From positions 3,115,554 through 3,179,553 of the forward strand of contig OZ007509.1 of the NCBI GenBank assembly GCA_963931865.1: a DNA stretch of 64,000 bases, in the 5' to 3' direction. Below are positions 45,576 through 57,623 of the stretch, in pieces. The translations under genes and the position numbers were made by a program. How positions within the stretch are numbered: position 1 is the stretch's first letter; every line of letters begins with the position of its first letter. The DNA is from Axinella damicornis. Lineage: Eukaryota > Porifera > Demospongiae > Axinellida > Axinellidae. The notes beneath the pieces are model-generated. The model searched no databases, was not told the DNA's origin, and worked only from the letters and a program-made list of their open reading frames with translations.

Positions 45576-48500
45576 TTAGCTACACTGTGAGAGTGGTGTG
45601 GTGTCTCCCACAATGTCGAAGGAACCCTTCAGGACATTGGAGGGGGCGTTCCCATCCCCCGGTTGGCTCCCCCCGGCATAAACCATGTACATTCCTGGCT
45701 CTATCACTTCAGCGTAGTCAGAGTCCCTCACAACCTGAAAAAAGGCAGCTGCTATAATTTCGCACAATAATTATATCCCCCAGTGGTTATTTACACAAAT
45801 AAAATTAATGCTACATGACCCTTTCCACCAACAATATTTTGTGACAAGCCTTGGTAACTAGTGTACTGATATCCTCTGTTCCTAGTATAGGCCTTCACCT
45901 CACATCTGCGCTTGCTAACAGAGATACATAATAAGTGCATACCGTAGTTGCGCATTATTAGGTGCATGCATGCGCGTTATTATTCGCATGCATGCGCCTA
46001 TAACTCCACAGGAAGGAAATATGTGCCTATAAGCGAGATACGCTTAATAACGAATGACATTCCTTGAATAGGAAGTGCGCTTCAATTCGAATTATAGATT
46101 TTTTCCACTCCGTAGGATCGAAAATGGCAGAGTTTCTGGAAGAAGACTGCAGCACTTAACAGCGATTACCTGGGACGAGAGTTGAACCTGCACCTAACAG
46201 TGAATATGCGCTTATAAGTGAGCTGCGCCTAATAACACATGACTACGGTATTTCCTTCCTGTGGAGATACAAGTGCATGTGGTGCATTTGCCGAAAAACT
46301 TCAAACTACATTCCCCGAATAGGAAGTGCACTTCATTTGGAATTATAGCATTTTCCACTCCGCGCTGAAGTTTTCGTTTTGAAACTGCCATTTTTATTAT
46401 CCTACTTAGCTGAGACGAGTCGAACCTGCACCTAACAGAGAATATGTGCCTATAGGTGAGCTGCGCCTAGCAACGTGCGAGGTATAGTAAAACCGGGAGG
46501 TGGGACGAAGGGCTGGGAATGACAGGGAGGTGGGACGAAGGGCTGGGAATGACAGGGAGGTGGAACGAAGGGCTGGGAATGACAGGGAGGTGGGACGAAG
46601 GGCTGGGAATGACAGGGAGGTGGGACGAAGGGCTGGGAATGACAGGGATTCCTCTGTAAGACTATGCTGCAGTGTAACTGTTACTCACTGTCATTTGGGA
46701 TGGCTCGATCATTATCTGGACTGTTCGTACATCACTGGGATCGGGCTTCAAGTTGGATACTCGCTGGAAGCCAACAAGCTTGAGTAACGGTGCCGGTACT
46801 GTTGCATTCTGTGTACACAAGTGAGTGAGAGAGAGAGGCATTGTGCCAATGAATGGCTTTAAGTCCCTTTCATGGACATTGACACCAATTAGCAGGCGAG
46901 CACTTGCCCGGACAGCCATCCTAGAGTCACACAGTCAGTGCTCACGATAAGCCATGACAGATGTTCGGACACTATGCTTAAAATTTAATAGTGAAATCCA
47001 GGTCAAAATTGACCAGATCGTACAACACAATTGATCATGAGCCCTAGCTGATATGGTGTGTGAGGAACTGGAGAGACCCACAACGATCAGGCATTTGTTT
47101 TGTTGCTGTTGTATGGGCACTACATGTGCTAGTTTCATATTATGTCCTCACTAATATAACAGCACAATCACCAGCACAATTGTCTGTACTATGAGAACTG
47201 ATGACTCAGGAGCATCGTAAGTGGCAGGAAGTAGTAATGTGATAGTTGCCATATAGCAAACTCAAGCACATACCTTGAAGGATATGTAGACCTGAGCGAC
47301 TTCATCCCCAGCCACTTTGCCAGTGTTGACGACTGAAACATTTACCTCCACAGTTTTACAGGCCAAGAAGTCTGAGGGAGAAATCTGGAAGGAGGGGGTA
47401 GGAAGGAAGGAGGGAGGTGAGGAAAGAAAAGAGGGGGAGGAAGGAGGGAGGGGAGGGAGGGGAGGGGGGAGGGGAGGGAGGGAGAGAATGAGGGAGATAG
47501 GAGAGAGGGAGGGAGGGAGGGAGGGAGGGAGGGAGGAAGGAAAGAAGGAGGAAGGGAGGGAGGGAAGTAGCAGTGAGAAGGGAGCATATTCAAAGGCTAG
47601 GTCAATACACTCTCGAGTGAATTTGGTTCTCATGTGCACAATTGGAACTCACTGATAGTGAGGAATACTGGAAGGTGGTGTAGGAAAGGCCGTAGCCAAA
47701 GTAATACTGTGGGGTAGCCGCCATGTAGCGGTAGGTCCGGTTGACCATGGTGTAGTCCACCATTGGGGGAAGCTGCTCATTGCCGGTGTACCACGTCACT
47801 GCTAGTCGACCAGCTGGGTTGTACTCCCCAGTGAGGACATCGTAGATTGCATTGCCCGCCTCTGTGTGTGTGTGTGTGTATGTGTGTGTGTGTGTGTGTG
47901 TGAGTGTGTGTGGATGCGTGCGTGCGTGTGGAAAAGCATGATGGGTAATACAGCAATGAAAGTACACATCACAGCAACTGTCTCCACCTTGTCCAGTGTA
48001 CCCAGCGCTGACCACAGCATCCACCTTCCCGTACACTGAGGACACGACAGGTGCACCATGCATCACCACCACCACCACCATCTTCCCAGTACCTACCAGC
48101 CTGAGGAAGACACAGACATGAATTACCCAAAACACAGTTCCATCCTGCTAGAATGGAACCAGTCTGTAGTGTTCATTTTACTATAGGGACACATCTGTCC
48201 TTGTTTAACCCTTTCACCAGTATAGGGACAGATCTGTCCCTGTTTAACCCTTTCACCAGTGTAGGGGCACATCTGTCCCTGTTTAACCCTTTCACTGGCT
48301 TAGGGGCACATCTGTCCCTGTTTAACCCTTTCACCAGTGTAGGGGCACATCTGTCCCTGTTTAACCCTTTCACCAGTGTAGGAGCACATCTGTCCCTTCA
48401 AAAGTATTTACATGGAAATCAACCCTTCATTCAGGCTAGGGATGACTTGACAGTTGATTGCTGAAGCAAGTCCACTAGTAGTTCTCCATGGGACCAGTGT

Positions 48501-51500
48501 TTATGGCCACAATTAAGTGGCTGTTTCAAGCATATATATTGCCTAGTGACAAATATAAACAGCAAAATGCATGCACTGCAGGACTAATTTAGTGCAGCTG
48601 GGACCAGCAGTAGTGACCATAAGATTGAGAGCGCTAGCCATTAACGCCTTGAAATTAAGCCCATTGCACTGTTCCATGTTCAGTCTTAGGCAAACCACCT
48701 TGCAGTTGGTACTCAGCTCCACCCCGAAATATTAACTCCTTTGTTTGTTACCCCTAAGGGGCTTAACCTGGGGAAGGATAATAAATACTAAGGGTGGGCA
48801 ATAATGTATCGCTGTAATTATCGTGTCACATGATTTAGAATGGCAACATTATCTATTATTCACTAATGCATCGTGTGTCACGTTTCAGAATGGCAACCGT
48901 CACGCCCCCCGTCCATGCCCTACCAACGGGTTCAATTGAACATGAAATAGTGTAATGGGCTTAATTTCAAAGCGTCAATGGCTAGAGCATACTCTCTTTG
49001 TATAACTAGCCATCTGTTCCCATATGCATTTTGAAATCAAAGTTAGTTGTTTACTAACTCTGTAGGATCTAATCTGACATAACAGTGTACAATAGTCGCT
49101 TAATAGTATCGCCCAACCCTACATCAAAACCAGCTGTTGGAAACGCATTAATGCAACTGAGTGGTGCGGCAGTCCAGGGACGATTAAAGCATTGATCCAA
49201 TCAGATGATTTCAGGGGATTGATTCATGATCCAGGAATGAGACTGGTTTCCACAGCAAAACTATATACCTCCGTCTCATTCACAAACAATTGCACGTGTT
49301 ACTGCACGAAACAGTTTTAACTCAGGGTTCCACTAAACCTCACATGGTAACGAGATCAGCTTGCATCCCTGGTAATGAGATGTCTGATCGGTCGTTCCCC
49401 TCCCCCTCTATCTCCTTGCTGGTGCCACCAACGTAAACCACAAAGTCTGCTTCCTTCGCAACAGCAACTGCATCTGCAAAACTCGAGTTGTCTGTACACT
49501 TGATGTCCTTACACCCTGACGAGTAGTTCACCTGTGAGTGCGTGTGCGTGCGTGTTGTGTGTGTGTGTGTGCATGTTGTGTGTGTGTGTGTGTGTGCGTG
49601 TTGTGTGTGTGTGTGTGCGCGTGTGTGTGTGTGTGTGTGTGTGTTGTGTGTGTAGTGGAGTGTAAGTACAGTGCTATAAAACCGTAGTGGTTCAACACAC
49701 TGTTCTCAAGGCCCTGTGGCCCAACGGATAAGGCATCTGACTACGGATCAGGGGATTCCAGGTTCGAATCCTGGCAGGGTCGATTTTTTTTTTTTTCCCT
49801 TTCTCTTCACTCCTTTTCTTTCTTTCTTTTTCTTCCCCTCTTGCCATCTATTTTGCTTCCCTTATCCCTACTTTCAAATTAAAACATTTTTTGATATTAA
49901 TTTATCCAAGTACAAAATACCTGAAGTTGAGATCTGTTGGCAAAGGCAGCCATAGGTGTAATGATGTACTTTGGTTCCGGATCATAATCACCTGAAAACA
50001 TCACATCATACACAATTAGCCTCGTTCCCATACTAGCCTCATTCCCATAATAGCCTCATTCCCATAATGATCAATACATTAAGCTTTCTCTGTGGGTCTG
50101 TCTGTTAGTAACGGAAAGACTAGTGATGCTCCATACCGATCTTGCACTAACATACAGACACTACATCTGGACCCAGTGATAATGCTCTTCTTTGCTATCG
50201 CACAGAACAGCAGCCACGCCAGACACTTGCAGACACAGCGATGGAGGTGAGAGCTTGCGAGACCTCTGAAGAGGGAACTGTCGTGTGTCGTGCTAACGTG
50301 AACACCATGAGACAGGTGAGAGATTGCCAGACTTCTGCACAGTGAGCAGTCCAGCGCCGGACTCGTACGGATGCAATAGGGGACTAGTAGTAGCTGAAGC
50401 GAGCGAAGAAACCAAAGTTACTTGTATAGGTAAAAGCATATTGGAAATGATTGGCAGGACAACAAATAAGGTTACCACAATTACGTACCTCTTGCACAGA
50501 CTGGGTCATTTGCACATGGCCCAATGATAGCCACACTCTTGTAGGAGCTGAGGTCAAGGGGGAGTACACCCTTAGAGTTCTGCAGCAGCACGATAGCTTC
50601 ACGAGCTGGAGGAAGCAGAACAAGATGCATCCTCCTTAAGTGTACACAATCTGCATAGCCAATTGTGAAATAGCTATTATAAATATGCCATCAAAGTCAA
50701 ATATTCCATACTGCAATCTGTAGATTTCTTGTGCACATACATACGTTTGACATACCTGCTTGTGCGGCCAACTCTTGGTGCTGGTCGACCACTGAAAGAT
50801 CAATCCTGGAAATTATTTTTCAGGGAAATGTTCAGTTAGTTAGAGCACCAAAACAGTTCCCTTAATATGCGAAAAGGGACTATTTACTCATTAATGGGGA
50901 ATGCGCATCCTTCAAAGATGCACATTTCAACAATGGTACGCACAGCGTGAACATAGACATAGATTGTTTATAGATGAGGTGACACTGCAGCAATGGCAGG
51001 TACTAATTTCAAACCATTACCAACCCATACTAGAAATCTGGAGCTTCCTCCATTCCAGAGAGCAGTGCCTTGGTAGCTTGCCATTTAATGAAAAATACTA
51101 CGCAATCAAGAACGCCGTGACGTGACACCATCACGGCATGGACCAAAACATTCTCAACGTAGATATGAATTTGTCAGTGAAGTGGTCTCTGTACTATAAT
51201 TATGGCAGTGGAAATAGTTTCCCACAAACATCACTGAAAGAGCAGCTGACATTGCCCACAATTGTCAACAACACTTGTACAAAGGCTAGACATAACTACA
51301 AGGCAATCAGCTGGGATACAAGACAGGGGAATAGATTACAGGGAAACAGTGTTACACTGCTTGTTTTCTGTAATCATTGTTGACTGATAACAAATTGAGG
51401 CTTACAATAATTGTACAAGGCCACTTGTAAGCTGATCTGAGCACATGCACACTAAGCTCCAGTTCTCTCTTTTTTCAAAATTTCCAATACCTAAGGATTG

Positions 51501-52050
51501 CATTTTGTCAAGGCAGAACAGCATTGTAGAGCATAGTCAGTCCATCAGGAGTTTGCATAGCTAGTGTATAGCCATAATATTGTACGGTTGAAGGAAAGCA
51601 AAAGAATGCCCATATCATCTACAGCGGACAGATAGATAATCATAGGCGTCCAGCTGTGTGATATCAACTACTTATTACGGTAATTAGAGTAGGCAGCCGT
51701 TCAGTGAAAACACTCGCTTAATATGTACTCCCTGTTCTTAAGGACATTGTGGTTAATCAGGACACTTGAGACCAAGTCTTATCATTGAATATTATTAGTG
51801 GAGTTCCACTGTACCCAGCATGGCCCTTTGAGAGTGATGCTGGTCACACAATCTCACATGTGCCACCCACTTGTTGTATGGGACCATGTCGGGTGGGTCC
51901 AACACTCCGAGCAAGATGAATCCTCGTATCACCCGCCCAACTGCGACGTCCACTTCGACCTCCGAGAGGTAACCATCTTGAACCGCACTCACAATGTTTA
52001 TGTAGGTGTTGCCTACAAGTGTGTGTGTGTGCGCGTGTGTGTGTACGCGT

Positions 52051-52085
<35 letters not shown>

Positions 52086-55000
52086 TGGGGGGTAGGAACT
52101 CTAGATGTGAGGATGAGAACTCTTTTGGAGATGGTGCCAAACAGATATCTGACACCATGTCTGCTGTGTGCTGATTTGGTGAGCCTACCGCAGTTCCAGT
52201 CACAGCCCGCCTTGACACAGAATTCGGCCGCTTCCTGTGCAGACCGTGCAAAGTGATGCTGGGTGAAAACATTTCCTATCGCACCTGGGAAGTGGGAGGA
52301 TGGGGGAGTGAGGGAGTGAGTGAGGGAGTGGTGGTGATGTGGGAGGATGGGGAGGAGAGTGTGGAGGTAATGGGGAGGGGAGGGGGAGTAGGGGTCAAGA
52401 GATCTTGAACGGTATCAGGGCAGGTCCCTATAGCCGAACACAAAAAAAATTGACCCCCCAACGCCACTGTACCTACCGCAGTCCGACACCACAAATCCGT
52501 CAAACTTCCAGCTTCCTCTGAGCAGGTCCGTCAGCAGCTCCCGGTTGGCACAGGCAGGCACACCGTTGATAGCGTTGTAGCTGCACATGTAGGACAAAGC
52601 CCCGGCTTCACCACAGGCTTTGAACGCGGGCTGGAAGGTCTCAATCCAATCACGGTAGCTCACTACAGCGTCGAAACTGCTACGGCTGACAGGGATGTTC
52701 TCAGGGCCAGCGTGGACATCAAAGTGCTTGCAGGTGGCCTGAGGACAAGATAGGTGTTGCCATAGTTACCATCCAGATTAAATCGCCAGTAATGAATTCC
52801 ATGTACGTATAATTGGGGCGAGCCTGAGCGAGCCCCACACTAGCATGATTTCATTGCGCTCTGCGTGTGTATGCTTGCTTGCTTGTCCGGTGGATCTTGC
52901 AATTACCGTAAATTTTAAATCAGCGAATTTCACTTGCACGTGCACAATAATATTTGAACTCGACGAACCGTCTAGCTACCTGTTCGACGAACGATGGCGA
53001 CAACAAAGACGGAGACCACTCGTGGACATTGGCTAGATCACCATGAACATTCTTCCTCCTCGGCGACACTGACAAAGACGGGGGCAGCGCGTTGACCTAC
53101 AGCCTCGAACCCAGGCGCAGATAATCATGTGAATGCAACTGCTCCTTGCATGCCCTGCACACGCATACATATGAATACATATGCACTTTGCTCAGGCTCG
53201 CCCTCCAATGTCCTGCATTCCACTAGCATTACAGCAGCATCATTTGCCATGTATAGCAAACTTCAACTTTAGGATGAAAATATCTCACAATGTTGTGTCA
53301 TTTTACCCTACAGGGCATGTGATGCAATACATCTCCCACAGATCCCTAAAAGTGCTATACAAGTACTCACGATGGCCTCGTAGTATTGTGGGCTGGGGCC
53401 AAACTGGAGTCCCTGGACGTACTGCGTCCCCATCTCCGCCTGTAGGTATGGGTCCTCCCCATAGCCCTCTTGGCACCGTCCCCAGCGAGCTGCGGGGAGG
53501 GAGGAGACAGAGGCCAAACATCAGCTCGCATCAAATTCCACCAATACCAATTCTGCATGCAATATTAAACCGACTTGATTAATAACTTCTCTTGCAATTA
53601 TAGTAGGGTATATAAGCCTGTGTATGGCCCTATATATATATACTCACCACTATACTAAGTCTTTCTTGCCACACAATGCAAAAGCATAAGTTGTATCGAG
53701 GAAGCATGACGTACCTCCTGGCCACTACGCACAGCCACGTTCCTAATGCTCCAAACCTTGCTACTGGTGAGTGAGTCGCAAGCCAAGAACTACATATGCA
53801 GCTTTTTGGATGGACCTGTCAGAGGACTCAACAACAGCAAGCTAGCTGGTAGGTGCTTCGATTTGGTTCTCCACTTACGGTCCCTGCATATGTTCAGGAC
53901 AGGTGCCCAGCAGACCAGACCGTTGGGGTAGGTGGGTTTTCCCATCTGTTTGCCTGCATTGTGTTTCCCTCATACCTCCTCTGAGATTGCACGGGCAATG
54001 GAGTGTAGGAGGTCACGGTCAAAACTGGAGAGGGAGAGAGGGAGGGAGGGAGGGAGGGAGGGAGGGAGGGAGGGAGGGAGGGAGGGAGGGAGGGAGGGAG
54101 GGAGGGAGGGAGGGAGGGAGGGAGGGAGGGAGGGAGGAGGGAGGGAAGGAGGGTGGGAGGGAGAGGGAGGGAGGGAGGGAGGGAGGGAGGGAAGGAGGGT
54201 GGGAGGGAGGTAAGGATATGCCAATAGGCAGTCTTTCAGAAGAGAATTTGTGTTTATGCATTATACCTCCTTGCAACGGTGAGAGCTTGTGGGAAGAGGG
54301 TTGTGAGCAGCTTCCCATCATTGAGGGTACCATGGGTGCACTCCGTGTGGCCAAAGGGGGGTACCCCCAGTCGTGGGACGCCATTCTTGTCGTTCAGCAT
54401 CAAGTTCACCTGTGTACACACAGACATGCAGAGAGTAGATTGACAGTGTAGCTTGTGGGAAGAGGGTTGTGAGCACCATCACCAGTGTAATGTCTGGTAA
54501 GACATTAGCCCGTATTTGCATGCTGCGAGCAAATAAACACGGCTCCCTCCCTCCCACAGATATGACACCCCACAGCCGAGTGACTTGACAACAGCAAGGA
54601 GGAAAGAGTTGGTCAAAAGGTGTAATGTGACATAATGTGTGGGCAAACGGTAGCCTCAGTGGCCAAAAAAGCATAAGAATGATACGATGTATGAATCAGG
54701 GCCATTTGAGTCCTGTCATCATTGAGTGAACGTACAATATTCCCCCCTGCATCCACCTAATAAATGACATCATTCATACAATACTGCCAACATCGACTCA
54801 TGTGATCTTTGGTACCAAACCTTCCCGCAATCTTCTGCTTTTGTGCAAAACAAACTGTTCACTCCAAACACACACAACTCACCTTCTCCTCCAAGGTGAT
54901 GCGGGATACTAGGTCTGCTGCTCTGGTTTTTGCATCCAGCTTGTAGTTGCAGTAGGAGTAGGTACTCCAGGGCTTCTGGGTGCAATCAGCCATGGACCCG

Positions 55001-57097
55001 ACGTCCAGGCACAGCCCCGAGCTCACTTGCCGGATGGTCATGTCTTGATCCCCCTTGTACATCCATTTCTGGTTGTCAGCACCTGAGCATCCTTGTAGCT
55101 GGATATTCGTACCGTCTCGAGGGTGGGGAAGAGTAAACAGGAGGGAGGAAGGAAGGAAGGGACGGAGTAAATGAGGGAGGAGGCAGGCAGGGAGGGAGGG
55201 AGGGAGGGAGGGAGGGAGGGAGGGAGGGAGGGAGGGAGGGAGGGAGGGAGGGAGGGAGGGAGGGAGGAAGGGAGGGAGGGAGGGAGGGAGGGAGGGAGGG
55301 AGGGAGGGAGCCGTGTTTGTTTGCTCGCAGCATGCTAATGTCTTACCGGTGCCAATGTCCTGCGAGTCCATGCACTTGCCAGACATGACACTGGTGATGG
55401 TGCCATTAGAGTTGTAGGTCCATTCTTGATTCTGGTGGGTGGGGTCCTTGTCGTCAGTGTGGCATGTGAACAGCCTGGGAGGGGGGAGGGGGAAGAGGGG
55501 AGGGGGAGGGGGGAGGAGGGAGGGGGGAGGGGGGAGAAGGGAGAGGATGTGGGGAGGGGGAGGAGCGTGAGGAGCAGTCCATTCGCACCATGATGCCATG
55601 TCCTTAAGGTTACGGGTACCCACGTATACCATGCAATAACAGCAACTACATTCATGCACCCATGCCAATTCTTACGCCGCCTAGGAACAATGTCAGTACT
55701 GGACTCGAACCTATTCAGACCCGCCTACTGCTTGAAAGACGAACTTCCTGCAGAGGCGTGGCTACCTGGACACTTTGGCCCCTCCCACATACTTGTGAAC
55801 GCATGCGACAAACCATTCACGTTGTGTGCAGAACTGCACCTTCAGCTTCAGGACGCAGCTAGAAGACATGAATGTCTAGTGACAGAGCAATAAATGGACA
55901 AGTAATTCGCCGAGCATCTCCAGCTAAGGATCAAAGTACCCTGGGAAAATGGCGCTCAACAACGGGTGAGGCAGCGACTTGCCTCTCTAGCAGCGAGAAA
56001 CAGTCTACTCTGCCTCCCAAAACTAGCTCTGTCACTATAGATATATGTTATTAGCATCGATTTAAAAGCCTATTTCCACCTGAATTACCTTTTTGGAGAC
56101 AAACTTTGTCGAATGCGTGGATAAGTTAACTTCACGCACAAATGGCCCCCACGGCCTCAGCGTTAACGTGCAGCTGCCTGTATACACGCTAATTAGATTT
56201 TACTTCTGGTCAACAGGTACCCGTAATTACCCTTAATGTGCTATTAAATCACTGTCACATTTTAAAAGTTGGACTTGACCAAAGGCTATAATTTCCCGTT
56301 AATAACATACTATTATTATTGTACATGCATATGATGGTTTTATTGCCTGTTTAGAACAATGCCTTTTCGTAGTCGGACAATCCTTCTTGTTGTGTTCTCC
56401 TGATGATACAAACATGAACCGTTTGATACAAACACTTCAGCTACAAACCTACCAAATGTTGCTCCCATCGTCAGTTCCATAGCCTGAGATATCCACACAC
56501 TTGCTGGTGTTGCTCTTCAGCCTAATGGTTGTGTCGCTCTGAAACACCCTGACAATGAAACAGCACAAAAGAAGAAGAGAAGGTCATGGTTCTGATGTTC
56601 ATCAAATACCGTTGATTCTTACATGGGTACATAGTTGAAACGTTGTGTTTTATAATTCTCACTGGTGGAATTCAGTGCTAAAAATTTCATGAACTCTGCG
56701 GCCAATCCTCCATGCACCTTGACCCCATGTACTACGGAAGGGAGGCAACCAAACCTAGAGGTTGGAGTGTGGTAGGAATGAATAGTGGTTCTACTGCAAG
56801 TAGCTGGGTGTGTTCAAAGCTGAATGGAAAAACATGGAAATGAGGCTGACATCCAGACCTGCTCTGCATGCAGTATACTTTCGTGTAAACAAATTATGAT
56901 GTTTCAAATACACGAAGTCCTGACATAGTAGTTCACCATTGCTGTCCTTCCGAGCCGTTGCACTCCCACAGCTGAATGTTGGTTTGATCGGGGAAGTCTC
57001 CCACTCTGGCGCCAGCAACCAGCTGCAGACACAGGACATGGACCAGCACGACTGCAGCCCTCCGTCTCCAAGCAGCCATTTTGTTTGTGATCTGCAT
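45576..57097 (-). CDS. GH3 glycosidase (beta-xylosidase/glucosidase type) with N-terminal ricin-type lectin; one in-frame TGA
   Basis: Secreted glycan hydrolase. Exons: 56937-57097, 56453-56548, 55347-55474, 54883-55115, 54267-54409, 53879-54024, 53371-53489, 52477-52738, 52189-52275, 51871-52012, 50756-50805, 50489-50605, 49921-49991, 49344-49531, 47988-48100, 47653-47861, 47274-47384, 46689-46808 and 45576-45734. Phases join throughout, giving 884 codons. A signal peptide follows MAAWRRRAAVVLVHVLCLQL. A ricin B beta-trefoil occupies about residues 35-165 with QQW, QEW and QKW repeats. The GH3 N-domain follows: TRAADLVSRITLEEK, NGLVCWAPVLNICRDPRWGR, GYGEDPYL, ATCKHF, SYMCSYNAINGVPAC and FDGFVVSDCG with the nucleophile Asp near 428. 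The C-terminal domains have VVYVGGTSKEIEGEG, GYTGQ and YYFGYGLSYTTFQYS. Codon 272 (53970-53972) is TGA where family context (EEV-R-GKHN) expects Arg CGA. Confidence 0.9.
45940..46475. repeat. Two adjacent copies of the ACCGTAGTCGC inverted-repeat family
   Basis: A full copy at 45940-46250 bordered by TA, followed by a partial relative to about 46475. Shared words are CCACAGGAAGGAAAT, GAACCTGCACCTAACAG and GTGAGCTGCGCCTA; same family as 24231-24498. GH3 gene intron. Confidence 0.75.
46496..46648. repeat. Five-copy 30-bp tandem repeat
   Basis: Units of GGGAGGTGGGACGAAGGGCT plus GGGAATGACA, nearly identical, in the last GH3 intron about 40 bp from the exon at 46689. No spacers, so not a CRISPR. 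Confidence 0.9.
47395..47570 (-). repeat. G-rich tract (C-rich on the transcript strand) before a GH3 acceptor
   Basis: GGGAGGAAGG-like sequence on the plus strand; in the minus-strand transcript it is the pyrimidine tract ahead of the acceptor at 47385. Confidence 0.85.
47862..47915 (-). repeat. (CA)n on transcript strand directly before a GH3 acceptor
   Basis: TGTGTGTG repeats on the plus strand; the transcript strand reads (CA)n running into the acceptor CACAG of the exon at 47861. Similar arrays at 49533-49655 and 52015-52084 precede the exons at 49531 and 52012. Confidence 0.85.
48166..48400. repeat. Six-copy tandem repeat of about 39 bp
   Basis: Units contain GGGGCACATCTGTCCCTGTT and TAACCCTTTCACCAGTGTA, with an inner near-palindrome GGGACA...TGTCCC. 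GH3 intron. Confidence 0.9.
49710..49782 (+). tRNA. tRNA-Arg (anticodon ACG)
   Basis: Complete 73-nt cloverleaf. Acceptor GGCCCTG (49710-49716) pairs with CAGGGTC (49775-49781), discriminator G. D-arm GCCC...AGGC; anticodon stem TCTGA/TCAGG with loop CTACGGA (anticodon ACG); T-arm CCAGG-TTCGAAT-CCTGG. A run of 13 T starts at 49784, a strong RNA polymerase III terminator. It lies in a GH3-gene intron on the opposite strand and has no intron of its own. Confidence 0.97.
49784..49796 (+). terminator. RNA polymerase III terminator of tRNA-Arg
   Basis: Thirteen T residues one base after the tRNA 3' end. Confidence 0.9.
50018..50070. repeat. Three tandem half-sites of the TAGCCTCGTTCCCA family
   Basis: AGCCTCGTTCCCATACT followed by two TAGCCTCATTCCCATAA units, in direct orientation. 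Fragments of the palindromic transposon, GH3 intron. Confidence 0.7.
54031..54212 (-). repeat. (GGGA)n tetranucleotide array
   Basis: About 180 bp of GGGA on the plus strand, i.e. (TCCC)n in the GH3 transcript, ending just before the acceptor at 54025. Confidence 0.95.
55190..55312 (-). repeat. (GGGA)n tetranucleotide array
   Basis: About 120 bp of GGGA on the plus strand in the GH3 intron between the exons at 55347 and 55115; TCCC in transcript orientation. A related G-rich tract (55480-55560) precedes the acceptor at 55475. Confidence 0.95.
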
Positions 57098-57369
57098 GCG
57101 GCACGTGCTCGTTGCAGCTAGATGAAGGGGGTGGGGCTGCTTTGCGGGTGACCGCATTCTAGTTCCACGAATCCACGGTCACCGGCAAGCCAGCAGCCTC
57201 CGTTGGAACTTGATACAACTCTGATAACATGGCCCCGAAGAAATATCACTGACAGATGACAGAGTGGACCAGCTCATACAGTAATAGCACCACCTGCAGT
57301 GCATCTATAAATCACATCCACAAACCCAATCTGAACACAGCAGCAGCTGCTACTAGTCAGTATAAACCA

Positions 57370-57542
57370 TTACAGTTCTTCAGGCTGGTCCATCTCCCCA
57401 TGGCACTTTGGACCAGGCACGTGGGCCTCGTCCATGTATTTTACAGCCTGTTGCACCATGCTGGGGTTGAGGTGAGAGACGTCCGACTGCTCTCCGATGT
57501 CCTTGCTGAGGTCATACAATTCCACCTCCTCTTTCATGTCAT

Positions 57543-57623
<81 letters not shown>

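Noticed and set aside
46496..46648. CRISPR-like array
   Set aside because: Five identical units without spacers, inside a eukaryotic intron; likewise 48166-48400.
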